From contig CAXXJM010000001.1 in assembly GCA_963666475.2 (NCBI GenBank), positions 124,001-188,000 on the forward strand: a DNA stretch of 64,000 nucleotides. Reading direction: 5' to 3'. Origin of the DNA: JBFHIZ01 sp963666475 (GTDB lineage: Bacteria; Bacillota; Clostridia; Lachnospirales; Lachnospiraceae). Position 1 is the stretch's first letter. The number at the start of each line of letters is the position of its first letter. The notes beneath the pieces are model-generated. The model did not search any database. It was given only the letters and a program-made list of their open reading frames with translations, and was not told where the DNA came from. The position numbers and the translations under genes are program-made. Of the stretch, positions 52,367 through 60,327 are shown piece by piece.

Positions 52367-53380
52367 ATGAATAACACAATGTATTTAGTAACAGGAGCAG
52401 CGGGATTTTTAGGTGGTACCGTTTGTAGACAATTGGTAGAAAGAGGAGAACAAGTCAGAGCATTTGCACTTCCAAACGATAAAGCGATTCAGTATATTCC
52501 AAAAGGAGTAGAGGTGGTAGAGGGGGATTTATGTGATGTGAATTCACTAGAACGTTTCTTTAAGGTTCCAGAAGGAATGCAAACGATCGTACTTCATATT
52601 GCAAGTATCGTGACAGTTAATCCAGATTACAGCCAGATTGTAATGGATGTAAATGTCGGAGGGACTCAAAATATTATTGATCTTTGCTTATCACATCCAG
52701 AATGTAAAAAGCTTGTTTACTGCAGCAGTACTGGTGCGATTCCAGAACAACCCAAGGGATATAAAATCAAAGAAGTTAAGAAATTTGAGACAGATAAGGT
52801 GTTGGGTTGTTATAGCCAGTCCAAAGCAATTGCATCTCAGAAGGTGCTTGATGCAGTTGAAAGTAGAGGGTTAAATGCGTGCATTGTTCACCCAAGTGGA
52901 ATTTTAGGTCCAGAAGATTATGCTGTAGGTGAAACAACAAGAACACTGATTGAAATCATCAACGGAGAAATGCCAGCAGGAATCAATGGATCATTTAACC
53001 TTTGTGATGTAAGAGATTTGGCGAATGGGGTGATTATGGCTGCGGACAAAGGAAAAATTGGGAATAGTTACATTTTAGGAAATGAAGAAGTACAGTTCAA
53101 AGATTTTGTAAATATGGTAGTCAATGAAAGTGGATGTAAAAAAATAAGTTTCTTTTTACCACTTGGGTTGGCAAATTTCATGGCAAAAATGATGGAGAAG
53201 CAAGCTAAGAATAAAGGAACGAGACCAGTTCTGACTACATTCTCAGTGTATAATCTTGCTAGAAACAATTGCTTTGATTCCACGAAGGCAAAAATAGAGT
53301 TGGGATATACGACTAGATCATATGAAGAAACCATCCGCGACGAAGTAAATTGGTTGAAACAAACTGGAAAGATATCATAA
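52367..53380 (+). CDS. Extended SDR / NAD-dependent epimerase-dehydratase
   Basis: A 337-residue Rossmann protein with GAAGFLG at the N-terminus and YSQSK active site. Family members act on nucleotide sugars, steroids or ketones; the substrate is not clear. ATG 52367 is chosen because GGAGG at 52354-52358 precedes it; the open frame continues upstream without a ribosome site and overlaps the divergent kinase. Confidence 0.85.
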   Translation: MNNTMYLVTGAAGFLGGTVCRQLVERGEQVRAFALPNDKAIQYIPKGVEVVEGDLCDVNSLERFFKVPEGMQTIVLHIASIVTVNPDYSQIVMDVNVGGTQNIIDLCLSHPECKKLVYCSSTGAIPEQPKGYKIKEVKKFETDKVLGCYSQSKAIASQKVLDAVESRGLNACIVHPSGILGPEDYAVGETTRTLIEIINGEMPAGINGSFNLCDVRDLANGVIMAADKGKIGNSYILGNEEVQFKDFVNMVVNESGCKKISFFLPLGLANFMAKMMEKQAKNKGTRPVLTTFSVYNLARNNCFDSTKAKIELGYTTRSYEETIRDEVNWLKQTGKIS

Positions 53381-53402
53381 ATTAAAAGGAAAGGAAGTTT
53401 GT

Positions 53403-53483
53403 ATGAAAGAAGTATGTGTTATTACTGGAGGCGGAAGTACTGTTGGAAAGAAAGAAAAATTTGTTTCTGGTACTAGAATATAG
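53403..53483 (+). pseudogene. Truncated SDR-family oxidoreductase remnant
   Basis: A 26-codon frame starting MKEVCVITGGGSTVG, the typical SDR N-terminus, then KKEKFVSGTRI and a stop. It has a good AAAGGAAAGGAAG ribosome site but no catalytic region. It is a deletion relic, downstream of an intact SDR. Confidence 0.7.
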
Positions 53484-53502
53484 AAAACCAAGTGACAGTT
53501 TG

Positions 53503-54165
53503 CTAAGAATTTGAGGGCTCTTTTATTTCAACGGGTTCTACCAATAATAGCAGGACAAGAAGGAGAGGGAATATCGTTCCTAAGATACTCCATTTAGAAA
53601 ATGGAATATATAGTATATATGAGCTAATGACTCCTAGATGAAAAAAAACAAGAACAAATCCGAAGATTTTTGCGGTTTCCAATTGCAGGGGATCTTTTGT
53701 GTAATAATATTCGGTAATCGAAAGTGTAAATTGCCTTAGATTGTTTGTAGAAAAAATCGTGGAGACAGAACGTCCGCGAAGCTCCTTAAAGGCACACCAC
53801 TGAAAGGCTAACGCAAAGATTAAAGGGTAGATTGTGACGAAAATATTTTTATTATGCGGCAGCAGACTTACAATAATTGTTGAAATTAGACTGATGAAAA
53901 TACTTGTGACTTTAAGATTAAGCTGTAATCGTTTTTGAAGAACCACGGTTAAAGTCATCGCAAAGAAATAAATCAATAACGCACCAATTCGTTCGAGTAA
54001 TTCAAAGGTATTTCCACCAAATAATGCAGAAACAAGATTGATTAGATTTGCTGTCTGGGCAGATGCAAGAAGATTGTCAAAGCTAAGCAATGAATAAGTT
54101 GCCATATACCCTCCACATAAGGAGATTAAGAGCTGTATTTGAAATGCGAATTTTGATTGGTTCAT
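53503..54165 (-). CDS. DUF1275 (YoaK-like) membrane protein
   Basis: About 220 residues with six hydrophobic segments. MNQSKFAFQIQLLISLCGGYMATYSLL matches the DUF1275 family start. Function unknown. The start is 54165 or 54186. Encoded downstream of shikimate kinase in the same direction. Confidence 0.75.
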   Translation of the reverse strand: MNQSKFAFQIQLLISLCGGYMATYSLLSFDNLLASAQTANLINLVSALFGGNTFELLERIGALLIYFFAMTLTVVLQKRLQLNLKVTSIFISLISTIIVSLLPHNKNIFVTIYPLIFALAFQWCAFKELRGRSVSTIFSTNNLRQFTLSITEYYYTKDPLQLETAKIFGFVLVFFHLGVISSYILYIPFSKWSILGTIFPLLLVLLLLVEPVEIKEPSNS

Positions 54166-54204
54166 AATGTGACCTTGCCGTAGCATGATGCCTTTCTAAT
54201 TATT

Positions 54205-54711
54205 TTATAGATTGCGGGCGATAGCTTCCTGGATTTTTTGTATGGTTGTCTCGACATTTAGTCCATTGGTATCGATTGTAAGATCAGCATATTTTTGATA
54301 TAGAGGAACACGTTCTTCATATAGTTTTTTTAAATCATATCCCTCACGCATCACAACACCTCGAAACTGCATATTTCCTAATCTGTTCTTCAACATTTCG
54401 TAATCGAGATTTAGGTAGATAACAGTTCCAATATCTTTTAAATGTTTCATAGCCTCTTCACAGTACACAACACTTCCACCTGTTGAGATCACAGAGCGTT
54501 CGGTGTCTATGGAGGCGTTAATGTCGTTTTCTATGGCGATAAAACCGTCTATTCCTTCGTCATGGATGATATCAATCAACAGTTTCTGGGTGGATTCCTG
54601 AATGAGAAGATCGGAATCAATGAATTGGTAACCTAAAATTTTTGCTAAAATCACGCCAACGGTACTTTTTCCAACACCGGGCATTCCTATTAAAGTAATG
54701 TTATTTTTCAT
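54205..54711 (-). CDS. Shikimate kinase-like protein
   Basis: A 168-residue kinase with Walker A GMPGVGKST, DSD after it, a Gly-rich STGGS loop and an Arg-rich lid (RGVVMREG). It phosphorylates shikimate in the aromatic amino acid pathway. No other aro gene is nearby, and a wider kinase role is possible. Start at 54711; AAAGG is 12 bases away. Separated from hydF by 118 bases. Confidence 0.75.
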   Translation of the reverse strand: MKNNITLIGMPGVGKSTVGVILAKILGYQFIDSDLLIQESTQKLLIDIIHDEGIDGFIAIENDINASIDTERSVISTGGSVVYCEEAMKHLKDIGTVIYLNLDYEMLKNRLGNMQFRGVVMREGYDLKKLYEERVPLYQKYADLTIDTNGLNVETTIQKIQEAIARNL

Positions 54712-54829
54712 ATAAAAACCATGCCTTTCACACGTATATTCTACAATAAATTGAATTAAATGTAGCATATATGACAAAAATTGTAAATGTCACTTGGTGA
54801 AAAACATGGTATTAAATTTCATACATATG

Positions 54830-56062
54830 TTATTGTACTGTATCTTCGAGTATCATTTTGGCCATAGGAAATGGTTCAAGAATCCTTGGCATGATTCCTT
54901 GTACATATGCTATTAGGACTCCATAGTTTACAATTGGTACCTCATGTTTTTTTGCTGTTTCAATTCGATGGCATACTTCGCGACGGTTTAGCATACAACC
55001 TCCACAGTGTACAATCAATTTATACTCCTCGACATTTTTTGGGTAACTCATTCCTGAAGCATACTCGATTTCAATTTGTTTACCTGTATACTGCCGAATC
55101 CATCTTGGAATTTTTACCGTTGCGATGTCGTCGGATTGTTTATGGTGGGTACACCCTTCGGCAATCAAGATGCGGTCTCCGTGTTCAAGGTGATCTAGAG
55201 TTTTTGCACCACGTATCAGCTCAATTAAATCGCCCTTATATCTTGCCATTAAGATTGAAAAGGATGTCAAAAGGACATCTTTTGGAGTATCTGCTGACAC
55301 CTTACTAAAAACTTGAGAATCGGTAATGACCAGCTTCGGTTTGGTTCCAAGACGTTCTAAGGTCTCCTTTAATTCGAATTCTTTTGTTACAACGCACATG
55401 GCGTCTGCTTCTAGGATATCTCTGATAACTTGCTGTTGTGGTAAAATCAATCGACCTTTTGGAGCTGCTTTATCAATGGGTACAACAAGTACAACAAAGT
55501 CGGATGGAGAGATTAAATCACCGACCAATTTAAACTTATCATCATCATCTGGAAGCTTAGCAATCATCGCAGACTTGAGATCTTCCATTCCTAATTTATG
55601 AGCAGCAGAAACCATAACAAGTGGAAGAGATAATTCTTCTTCCATTTTTCTTAGTTCTATATCTGAGATTTCTACAAGATCTGTTTTATTTAAGATTCCT
55701 ACAATTGGAATTTTTTTTTCGTTGATTTTCTTTACCCATTTTTTTTCAAAAGAGGTAATTCCATTTTCGGCATCGATTACTAAAAGTGCAAGGTCTGTTT
55801 TATTTAATACGTCCATTGTTTTTTCAATTCGAAGAGCCCCTAGTTCACCTTCGTCATCTAATCCTGCGGTATCGATTAATACAACGGGGCCAATTGGAAG
55901 GATTTCCATGGATTTATATACAGGATCTGTTGTGGTTCCCAGAACTTCGGAAACGACAGAAAGTTCTTGTCCTGTCAGACTATTGATGATGCTGCTTTTC
56001 CCAGCGTTTCGTCTACCAAAAAACGCAATATGTACACGATTTCCTCTTGGTGTTTCATTCAT
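54830..56062 (-). CDS. hydF: [FeFe]-hydrogenase maturation GTPase HydF
   Basis: A 410-residue GTPase scaffold on which the hydrogenase H-cluster 2Fe subcluster is built. Walker A is GRRNAGKSS, the switch region DTAGLDDEG and the G4 motif NKTD. The C-terminal cluster ligands are C-x-H in EGCTHH and HCGGC, as in HydF. AAAGGAA precedes the start at 56062. Confidence 0.93.
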   Translation of the reverse strand: MNETPRGNRVHIAFFGRRNAGKSSIINSLTGQELSVVSEVLGTTTDPVYKSMEILPIGPVVLIDTAGLDDEGELGALRIEKTMDVLNKTDLALLVIDAENGITSFEKKWVKKINEKKIPIVGILNKTDLVEISDIELRKMEEELSLPLVMVSAAHKLGMEDLKSAMIAKLPDDDDKFKLVGDLISPSDFVVLVVPIDKAAPKGRLILPQQQVIRDILEADAMCVVTKEFELKETLERLGTKPKLVITDSQVFSKVSADTPKDVLLTSFSILMARYKGDLIELIRGAKTLDHLEHGDRILIAEGCTHHKQSDDIATVKIPRWIRQYTGKQIEIEYASGMSYPKNVEEYKLIVHCGGCMLNRREVCHRIETAKKHEVPIVNYGVLIAYVQGIMPRILEPFPMAKMILEDTVQ

Positions 56063-56109
56063 ATTAAAATTCCTTTCTAATAGTGGTTCATGCATTGGAA
56101 CCTAAAAAT

Positions 56110-57519
56110 CTACTGACCGGGAATGCCAGGTTTTGTGACTTCAAAGGGATCCAGAATTTTTGAAAGTTCTTCTTGTGAGAGATTAGTATGTGTGGATATA
56201 ATCGAAAAAAGCGCGGTATCAGATTGTGTAAATTCTTTTGCAATTTCAGCCGCTTTTTCATATCCAATATATTCGGAAAGAGCAGTAATCAGAGCCATTG
56301 AAGAATCCAAGTGTCTTTTGCATGTACTTTCATTTGCTTTTAAAAGATCGATGCATTTCGTACGGAAAATTGTTACAATATCGATTGCGATCTGCAAAGA
56401 TTCTAAAATTGATTCAGCTATCGTAGGAACAAACGCATTGAGTTCAAATTGCCCCATGGATGCAGCCATCGTAACCGCATGGTCTAAGGCGAGAATTTTA
56501 ATTGCTCCAGAAGTTACTGCCTCAGGAATGATTGGATTGACCTTTCCAGGCATAATCGACGAACCAGCTTGCATTGCCTGTAATGTGATTTCACCTAACC
56601 CACCGTTTGGTCCGGAATTCATCAGACGTAGGTCAGAAGAGATTTTCATAAGATTAACTGCTGCAGATTTTAATAACCCTGATACTTCGACAAAGATATC
56701 TTGATTTTGTGTAAGGTCGATCGGATATTCTGCACGTGCCAGTCCGATTCCGGTAATATCACGGATGGATTCAGTGACTGCAAAGATATATGGATGAGAT
56801 GCGTTGATCCCAGTACCTATTCCAGTGCCTCCAAGGCTGATTTGTCGCAGTCTTTCTTCCACTTTATAAAGACGCCAGCGATCTCTTGCAATGGCTTGTG
56901 CATAGGCTCCAAATTCCTGTCCAAGCATGATTGGGAGTGCATCCATTAACTGCGTACGACCAAGTTTGATAATGTCAGCATATTCCTGTTCCTTTTTTTG
57001 CAAAGATTCCTGTAAAGCCGCAAATGCATTACTTAGGATACGAAGTTTTCCAATTGCGGCAATTCGAAGAGCTGTAGGATAAACGTCATTTGTTGATTGC
57101 GCTTTATTGATATGATGTAATGGATGAATATATTCATAGTTTCCATATGATTTTCCCGCGAGTTTTAAAGCCATATTTGCAATGACTTCATTGACATTCA
57201 TGTTTGTTGAGGTTCCAGCTCCACCCTGAATCGCAGATAGTGGAAAGTGGGTATCAAAGAAATCTTTTTCCAAAATGTCTTTTAGGAGTTGATCACAGGC
57301 TAGGATAATGAAGTCCGCTTTTTCTGATTCATATGCTTTTGTCATTTTATGAGCAACTGCCGCCGATTTTTTTACTTGGATCATAGCGGCAATTAGTGAG
57401 TAGTCAACGGTCTGATTTCCAATTGGAAAGTTCTTTATCGCCCGCATCGTATGAATGCCATACAGTACATGCGATGGGATTTCCAAACTTCCAAGACTAT
57501 CGTGTTCAATTCGGTTCAT
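56110..57519 (-). CDS. aspA: Aspartate ammonia-lyase
   Basis: A 469-residue lyase splitting aspartate into fumarate and ammonia. GSSIMPGKVNP, the fumarase/aspartase signature, and QGGAGTSTNMNVNEVIAN and HINKAQSTND are all present. It sits between hydG and hydF in the same operon, 12 bases after hydG. Ammonia release next to the hydrogenase maturases is suggestive. Confidence 0.93.
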   Translation of the reverse strand: MNRIEHDSLGSLEIPSHVLYGIHTMRAIKNFPIGNQTVDYSLIAAMIQVKKSAAVAHKMTKAYESEKADFIILACDQLLKDILEKDFFDTHFPLSAIQGGAGTSTNMNVNEVIANMALKLAGKSYGNYEYIHPLHHINKAQSTNDVYPTALRIAAIGKLRILSNAFAALQESLQKKEQEYADIIKLGRTQLMDALPIMLGQEFGAYAQAIARDRWRLYKVEERLRQISLGGTGIGTGINASHPYIFAVTESIRDITGIGLARAEYPIDLTQNQDIFVEVSGLLKSAAVNLMKISSDLRLMNSGPNGGLGEITLQAMQAGSSIMPGKVNPIIPEAVTSGAIKILALDHAVTMAASMGQFELNAFVPTIAESILESLQIAIDIVTIFRTKCIDLLKANESTCKRHLDSSMALITALSEYIGYEKAAEIAKEFTQSDTALFSIISTHTNLSQEELSKILDPFEVTKPGIPGQ

Positions 57520-57531
57520 TGTTACTCCTTC

Positions 57532-58902
57532 TTATAGAAATAAGTCTCGTTCGCCATGTTGTATTTTTTTGATGTTTTCTGATACAAGAACGCGGACTTT
57601 ATCATGTGATATTTTCTCAATTTCTCTTGAGATGAATTCGAGTCCAGAAGTGCGCATATCTTCATCAGCGTAGTCGAAAAGATACTCTGCAAAAGTCATC
57701 AGTGCATTTGGAGTACATACATTGTGAATAGCGCCGGATTTTGCAAGCTGCATAAAACGATCACCAATACGTCCACTTCGATAACATGCGGTACAGTAGC
57801 TGGGAATATATCCGTCTTCAAATAAACTTTTCAGTACATCGGAAGCAGGTCTATGATCTTCTAAGAAAAACTGAGTGGTGCTTTCTTCTCCTTTGGAATA
57901 GCCACCTACGTCAGCAGAGGAACCGGCACTTACTTGAGAAACCCCATATTTCAATAAGAACTTTCTCATATCTCCATTTTCTCTGGTCGAAAGAATGATT
58001 CCTGTATATGGTACTGCGAGTCGAATGACCGCGACAAGTTTAATAAATTCTTCATCGGTAACGATATTTGGGTATTCGGATAATTCCATTCCATTTGCTC
58101 GCTTCATACGTGGTACTGAGATTGTATGAAATCCTACACCATATTGTTCTTCTAAATGTTGGTTGTGAAGCATGAGACCTAGTACTTCAAACTTGTAATT
58201 TGCGAGTCCAAACAATACACCACCGCCAACATCTCCAAGTCCGGCTTCCATTGCACGGTCAAATGCGGTTAAATGATATTCGTAATCTCCTTTGATGGAT
58301 TTTGGATGTTCCAATTCGTAAGTTGGTTGATGATATGTTTCCTGAAAAAGAATATAGGTTCCAATTTCCGCATCTTTTAGTTTTTTGTAGTTTTCTACGG
58401 TAGTAGCAGCAATATTGACGTTGATTCTCCGAATGGAACCATTTTCCAAGTGTGTATCATAAATTGTTTGAATGGATTCTAGTACATAGTCTATGGTGCA
58501 GTTGACTGGGTCTTCACCAGCTTCCAAAGCAAGACGCTTGTGCCCCATTTTTTCGAGTAGTTTTACTTCTTCACGGATTTCGCTTTGCGTTAGTTTTCTT
58601 CTGGCAAAACCATTGTCTCTTTTATAGCCACAATACTTACAGTTATTTACACAGTAGTCGGAGATATATAGTGGTGCAAACATGACTACACGATTTCCGT
58701 AGATTTCATTTTTTATTTTTCCTGCGATATTTAATAGCTGGTTCATTTGATCTTTGTCTTCAATGTTTAAAAGCATAGCAACTTCTTTGTGGTCGAGTCC
58801 TCTTTTTGTTTCCGCTTTGTTTAGAACAGCCTGAATTTCTTCTTTCGTTACATTCTTTGTATCTTCAATTAAATTTTCAATGTATTTGTGATCGATAAAC
58901 AT
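57532..58902 (-). CDS. hydG: [FeFe]-hydrogenase maturation radical SAM enzyme HydG
   Basis: A 456-residue tyrosine lyase making the CO and CN ligands. Radical SAM cluster CVNNCKYC and the C-terminal cluster region CTACYRSGRIGDRFM...C are present. Start at 58902 follows GGAGG; the open frame extends upstream without one. Confidence 0.95.
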   Translation of the reverse strand: MFIDHKYIENLIEDTKNVTKEEIQAVLNKAETKRGLDHKEVAMLLNIEDKDQMNQLLNIAGKIKNEIYGNRVVMFAPLYISDYCVNNCKYCGYKRDNGFARRKLTQSEIREEVKLLEKMGHKRLALEAGEDPVNCTIDYVLESIQTIYDTHLENGSIRRINVNIAATTVENYKKLKDAEIGTYILFQETYHQPTYELEHPKSIKGDYEYHLTAFDRAMEAGLGDVGGGVLFGLANYKFEVLGLMLHNQHLEEQYGVGFHTISVPRMKRANGMELSEYPNIVTDEEFIKLVAVIRLAVPYTGIILSTRENGDMRKFLLKYGVSQVSAGSSADVGGYSKGEESTTQFFLEDHRPASDVLKSLFEDGYIPSYCTACYRSGRIGDRFMQLAKSGAIHNVCTPNALMTFAEYLFDYADEDMRTSGLEFISREIEKISHDKVRVLVSENIKKIQHGERDLFL

Positions 58903-58915
58903 ATATATCCTCCAT

Positions 58916-59980
58916 TTATGTGTGGTTAATCCGTGATTTGTTTTGCTTTGATACATGATCTCCGCGGCCCATATCGACCTGAAAACCAGCAGATTGAATC
59001 CTTTTTTCAATACAGCTTCTGCAATGAGCAGCTTCATCCCCGGTACAGATTTTACCATCATACAAGAGATATTTATCGCGAACATTAGTTGGTGATAAAT
59101 TTGGCATTACGACGTTTGCCCCCGCTTTTAAACCTAATTCTCTTCCTTTTGGGTGAATGGAACCAAGAGCAGTCGTTGCAGGAAGTAATACTTCGGGAAG
59201 TATGAGTCGTATGAGTGAAAGTAGAATACATGTCATTTCCATGGTGCCAGCTTTTTCATCGCGAAGTTTGGTGTCTTTTTGTGGCATGAAAGGTCCAATT
59301 CCAACCATATGAGGTTTCAGTTCATATAAAAAGAGGAGATCGTTTACAAAATCTGCATTGGTCTGACCAGGAAGGCCCACCATAAAACCAGCCCCTACTT
59401 GGAAACCGATTTTCTTAAGGTCGTAAAGACACTTAATACGATTGTCATAACTCATTTCGGGGTGAAGTGATTCGTACAGTTTTCTCGAATTGGTTTCATG
59501 TCGTAACAAATAGCGATCAGCCCCTGCATTTTTTAGGGAAGTATATGATTCATAAGAACGTTCCCCAATAGATAGCGTAAGTGCGCAGTCTGGATATTTG
59601 CATTTGATTGCGGTAATGATATCGGTCATGACCTGGTCGGAGTAAAAAGGATCTTCGCCGCCCTGTAGTACGAACGTGCGGTATCCAAGTTTGTGACCTA
59701 TTTCACAACATTCTAAGATTTGTTCTTTAGAAAGACGATAGCGAGATGCGTTTTTATTTGATCGCTGAATTCCACAGTATTGGCAATCGTTTTTACAAAA
59801 ATTTGTAAACTCAATAAGACCCCGCATATAAACGGTGTCTCCATAGTATTCTTTTTTTACTTCCGATGCTTTTGTGTGTAAATAGACGATATCGTCTGCA
59901 TGCATGTTGTCTAATAAGTCAAGTAATTGGTCTGGTGAAAGGATATGCTCCTTCGCCAGCTGGTCAATTAGTTTTCTCAT
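58916..59980 (-). CDS. hydE: [FeFe]-hydrogenase maturation radical SAM enzyme HydE
   Basis: A 354-residue radical SAM enzyme. Cluster CKNDCQYC, GGEDP and the LPGQTNADF strand match HydE. It acts on the synthon made by HydG. First gene of the operon, separated from hydG by 13 bases. AAAAGGAGACTT precedes ATG 59980. Confidence 0.94.
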   Translation of the reverse strand: MRKLIDQLAKEHILSPDQLLDLLDNMHADDIVYLHTKASEVKKEYYGDTVYMRGLIEFTNFCKNDCQYCGIQRSNKNASRYRLSKEQILECCEIGHKLGYRTFVLQGGEDPFYSDQVMTDIITAIKCKYPDCALTLSIGERSYESYTSLKNAGADRYLLRHETNSRKLYESLHPEMSYDNRIKCLYDLKKIGFQVGAGFMVGLPGQTNADFVNDLLFLYELKPHMVGIGPFMPQKDTKLRDEKAGTMEMTCILLSLIRLILPEVLLPATTALGSIHPKGRELGLKAGANVVMPNLSPTNVRDKYLLYDGKICTGDEAAHCRSCIEKRIQSAGFQVDMGRGDHVSKQNKSRINHT

Positions 59981-60067
59981 AAGTCTCCTTTTGCTGGATG
60001 TTGGTTCGTCGGCTGTCTGGCTAGATATCCATCATCGAGTCGAAATGAATATTTCATCTGACCGGAT

Positions 60068-60095
60068 AGTGTAGAACCTTCTATTGAATTGTTAA
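60068..60095 (-). promoter_or_regulatory. Possible promoter of the hyd operon
   Basis: On the minus strand TTAACA (60090-60095) and TACACT (60068-60073), spacer 16 bases, about 90 bases before hydE. Confidence 0.4.
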
Positions 60096-60213
60096 AAATA
60101 TGTCATAATTATATGAGAGATTCTAGATGATTGCAATATGGAAAAACAATTTATGTGACGCATGCACATTTTTATTATCCATATTTTTTTTAGGGAAAAA
60201 GATGGATTTTCAA

Positions 60214-60242
60214 TTGAATGTGATAAAACCGCATGATATAAT
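60214..60242 (+). promoter_or_regulatory. Sigma-A promoter of the chemotaxis receptor gene
   Basis: TTGAAT (60214-60219) and TATAAT (60237-60242) with a 17-base spacer. It lies after an upstream in-frame ATG at 60127, so the true start is downstream. Confidence 0.8.
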
Positions 60243-60259
60243 ACATTTAGACGAAGGAG

Positions 60260-60294
60260 TCTATCTGTTTTTGGCAGATAGATTTCTTTTTTTT
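60260..60294 (+). terminator. Leader hairpin with T-run (possible attenuator)
   Basis: Stem TCTATCTG (60260-60267) / CAGATAGA (60275-60282), then TTTCTTTTTTTT. It lies between the promoter and the ATG at 60328. Confidence 0.8.
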
Positions 60295-60327
60295 GGTACG
60301 AAAATGAATGCGTTGAGAGGTGGGAAA

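Noticed and set aside
56123..56704. 193-codon plus-strand open frame within aspA
   Set aside because: Shadow of the conserved aspartase reading frame.
60127..60327. N-terminal extension of the chemotaxis receptor from ATG 60127
   Set aside because: It overlaps the promoter and the terminator hairpin and lacks a ribosome site; ATG 60328 is better.
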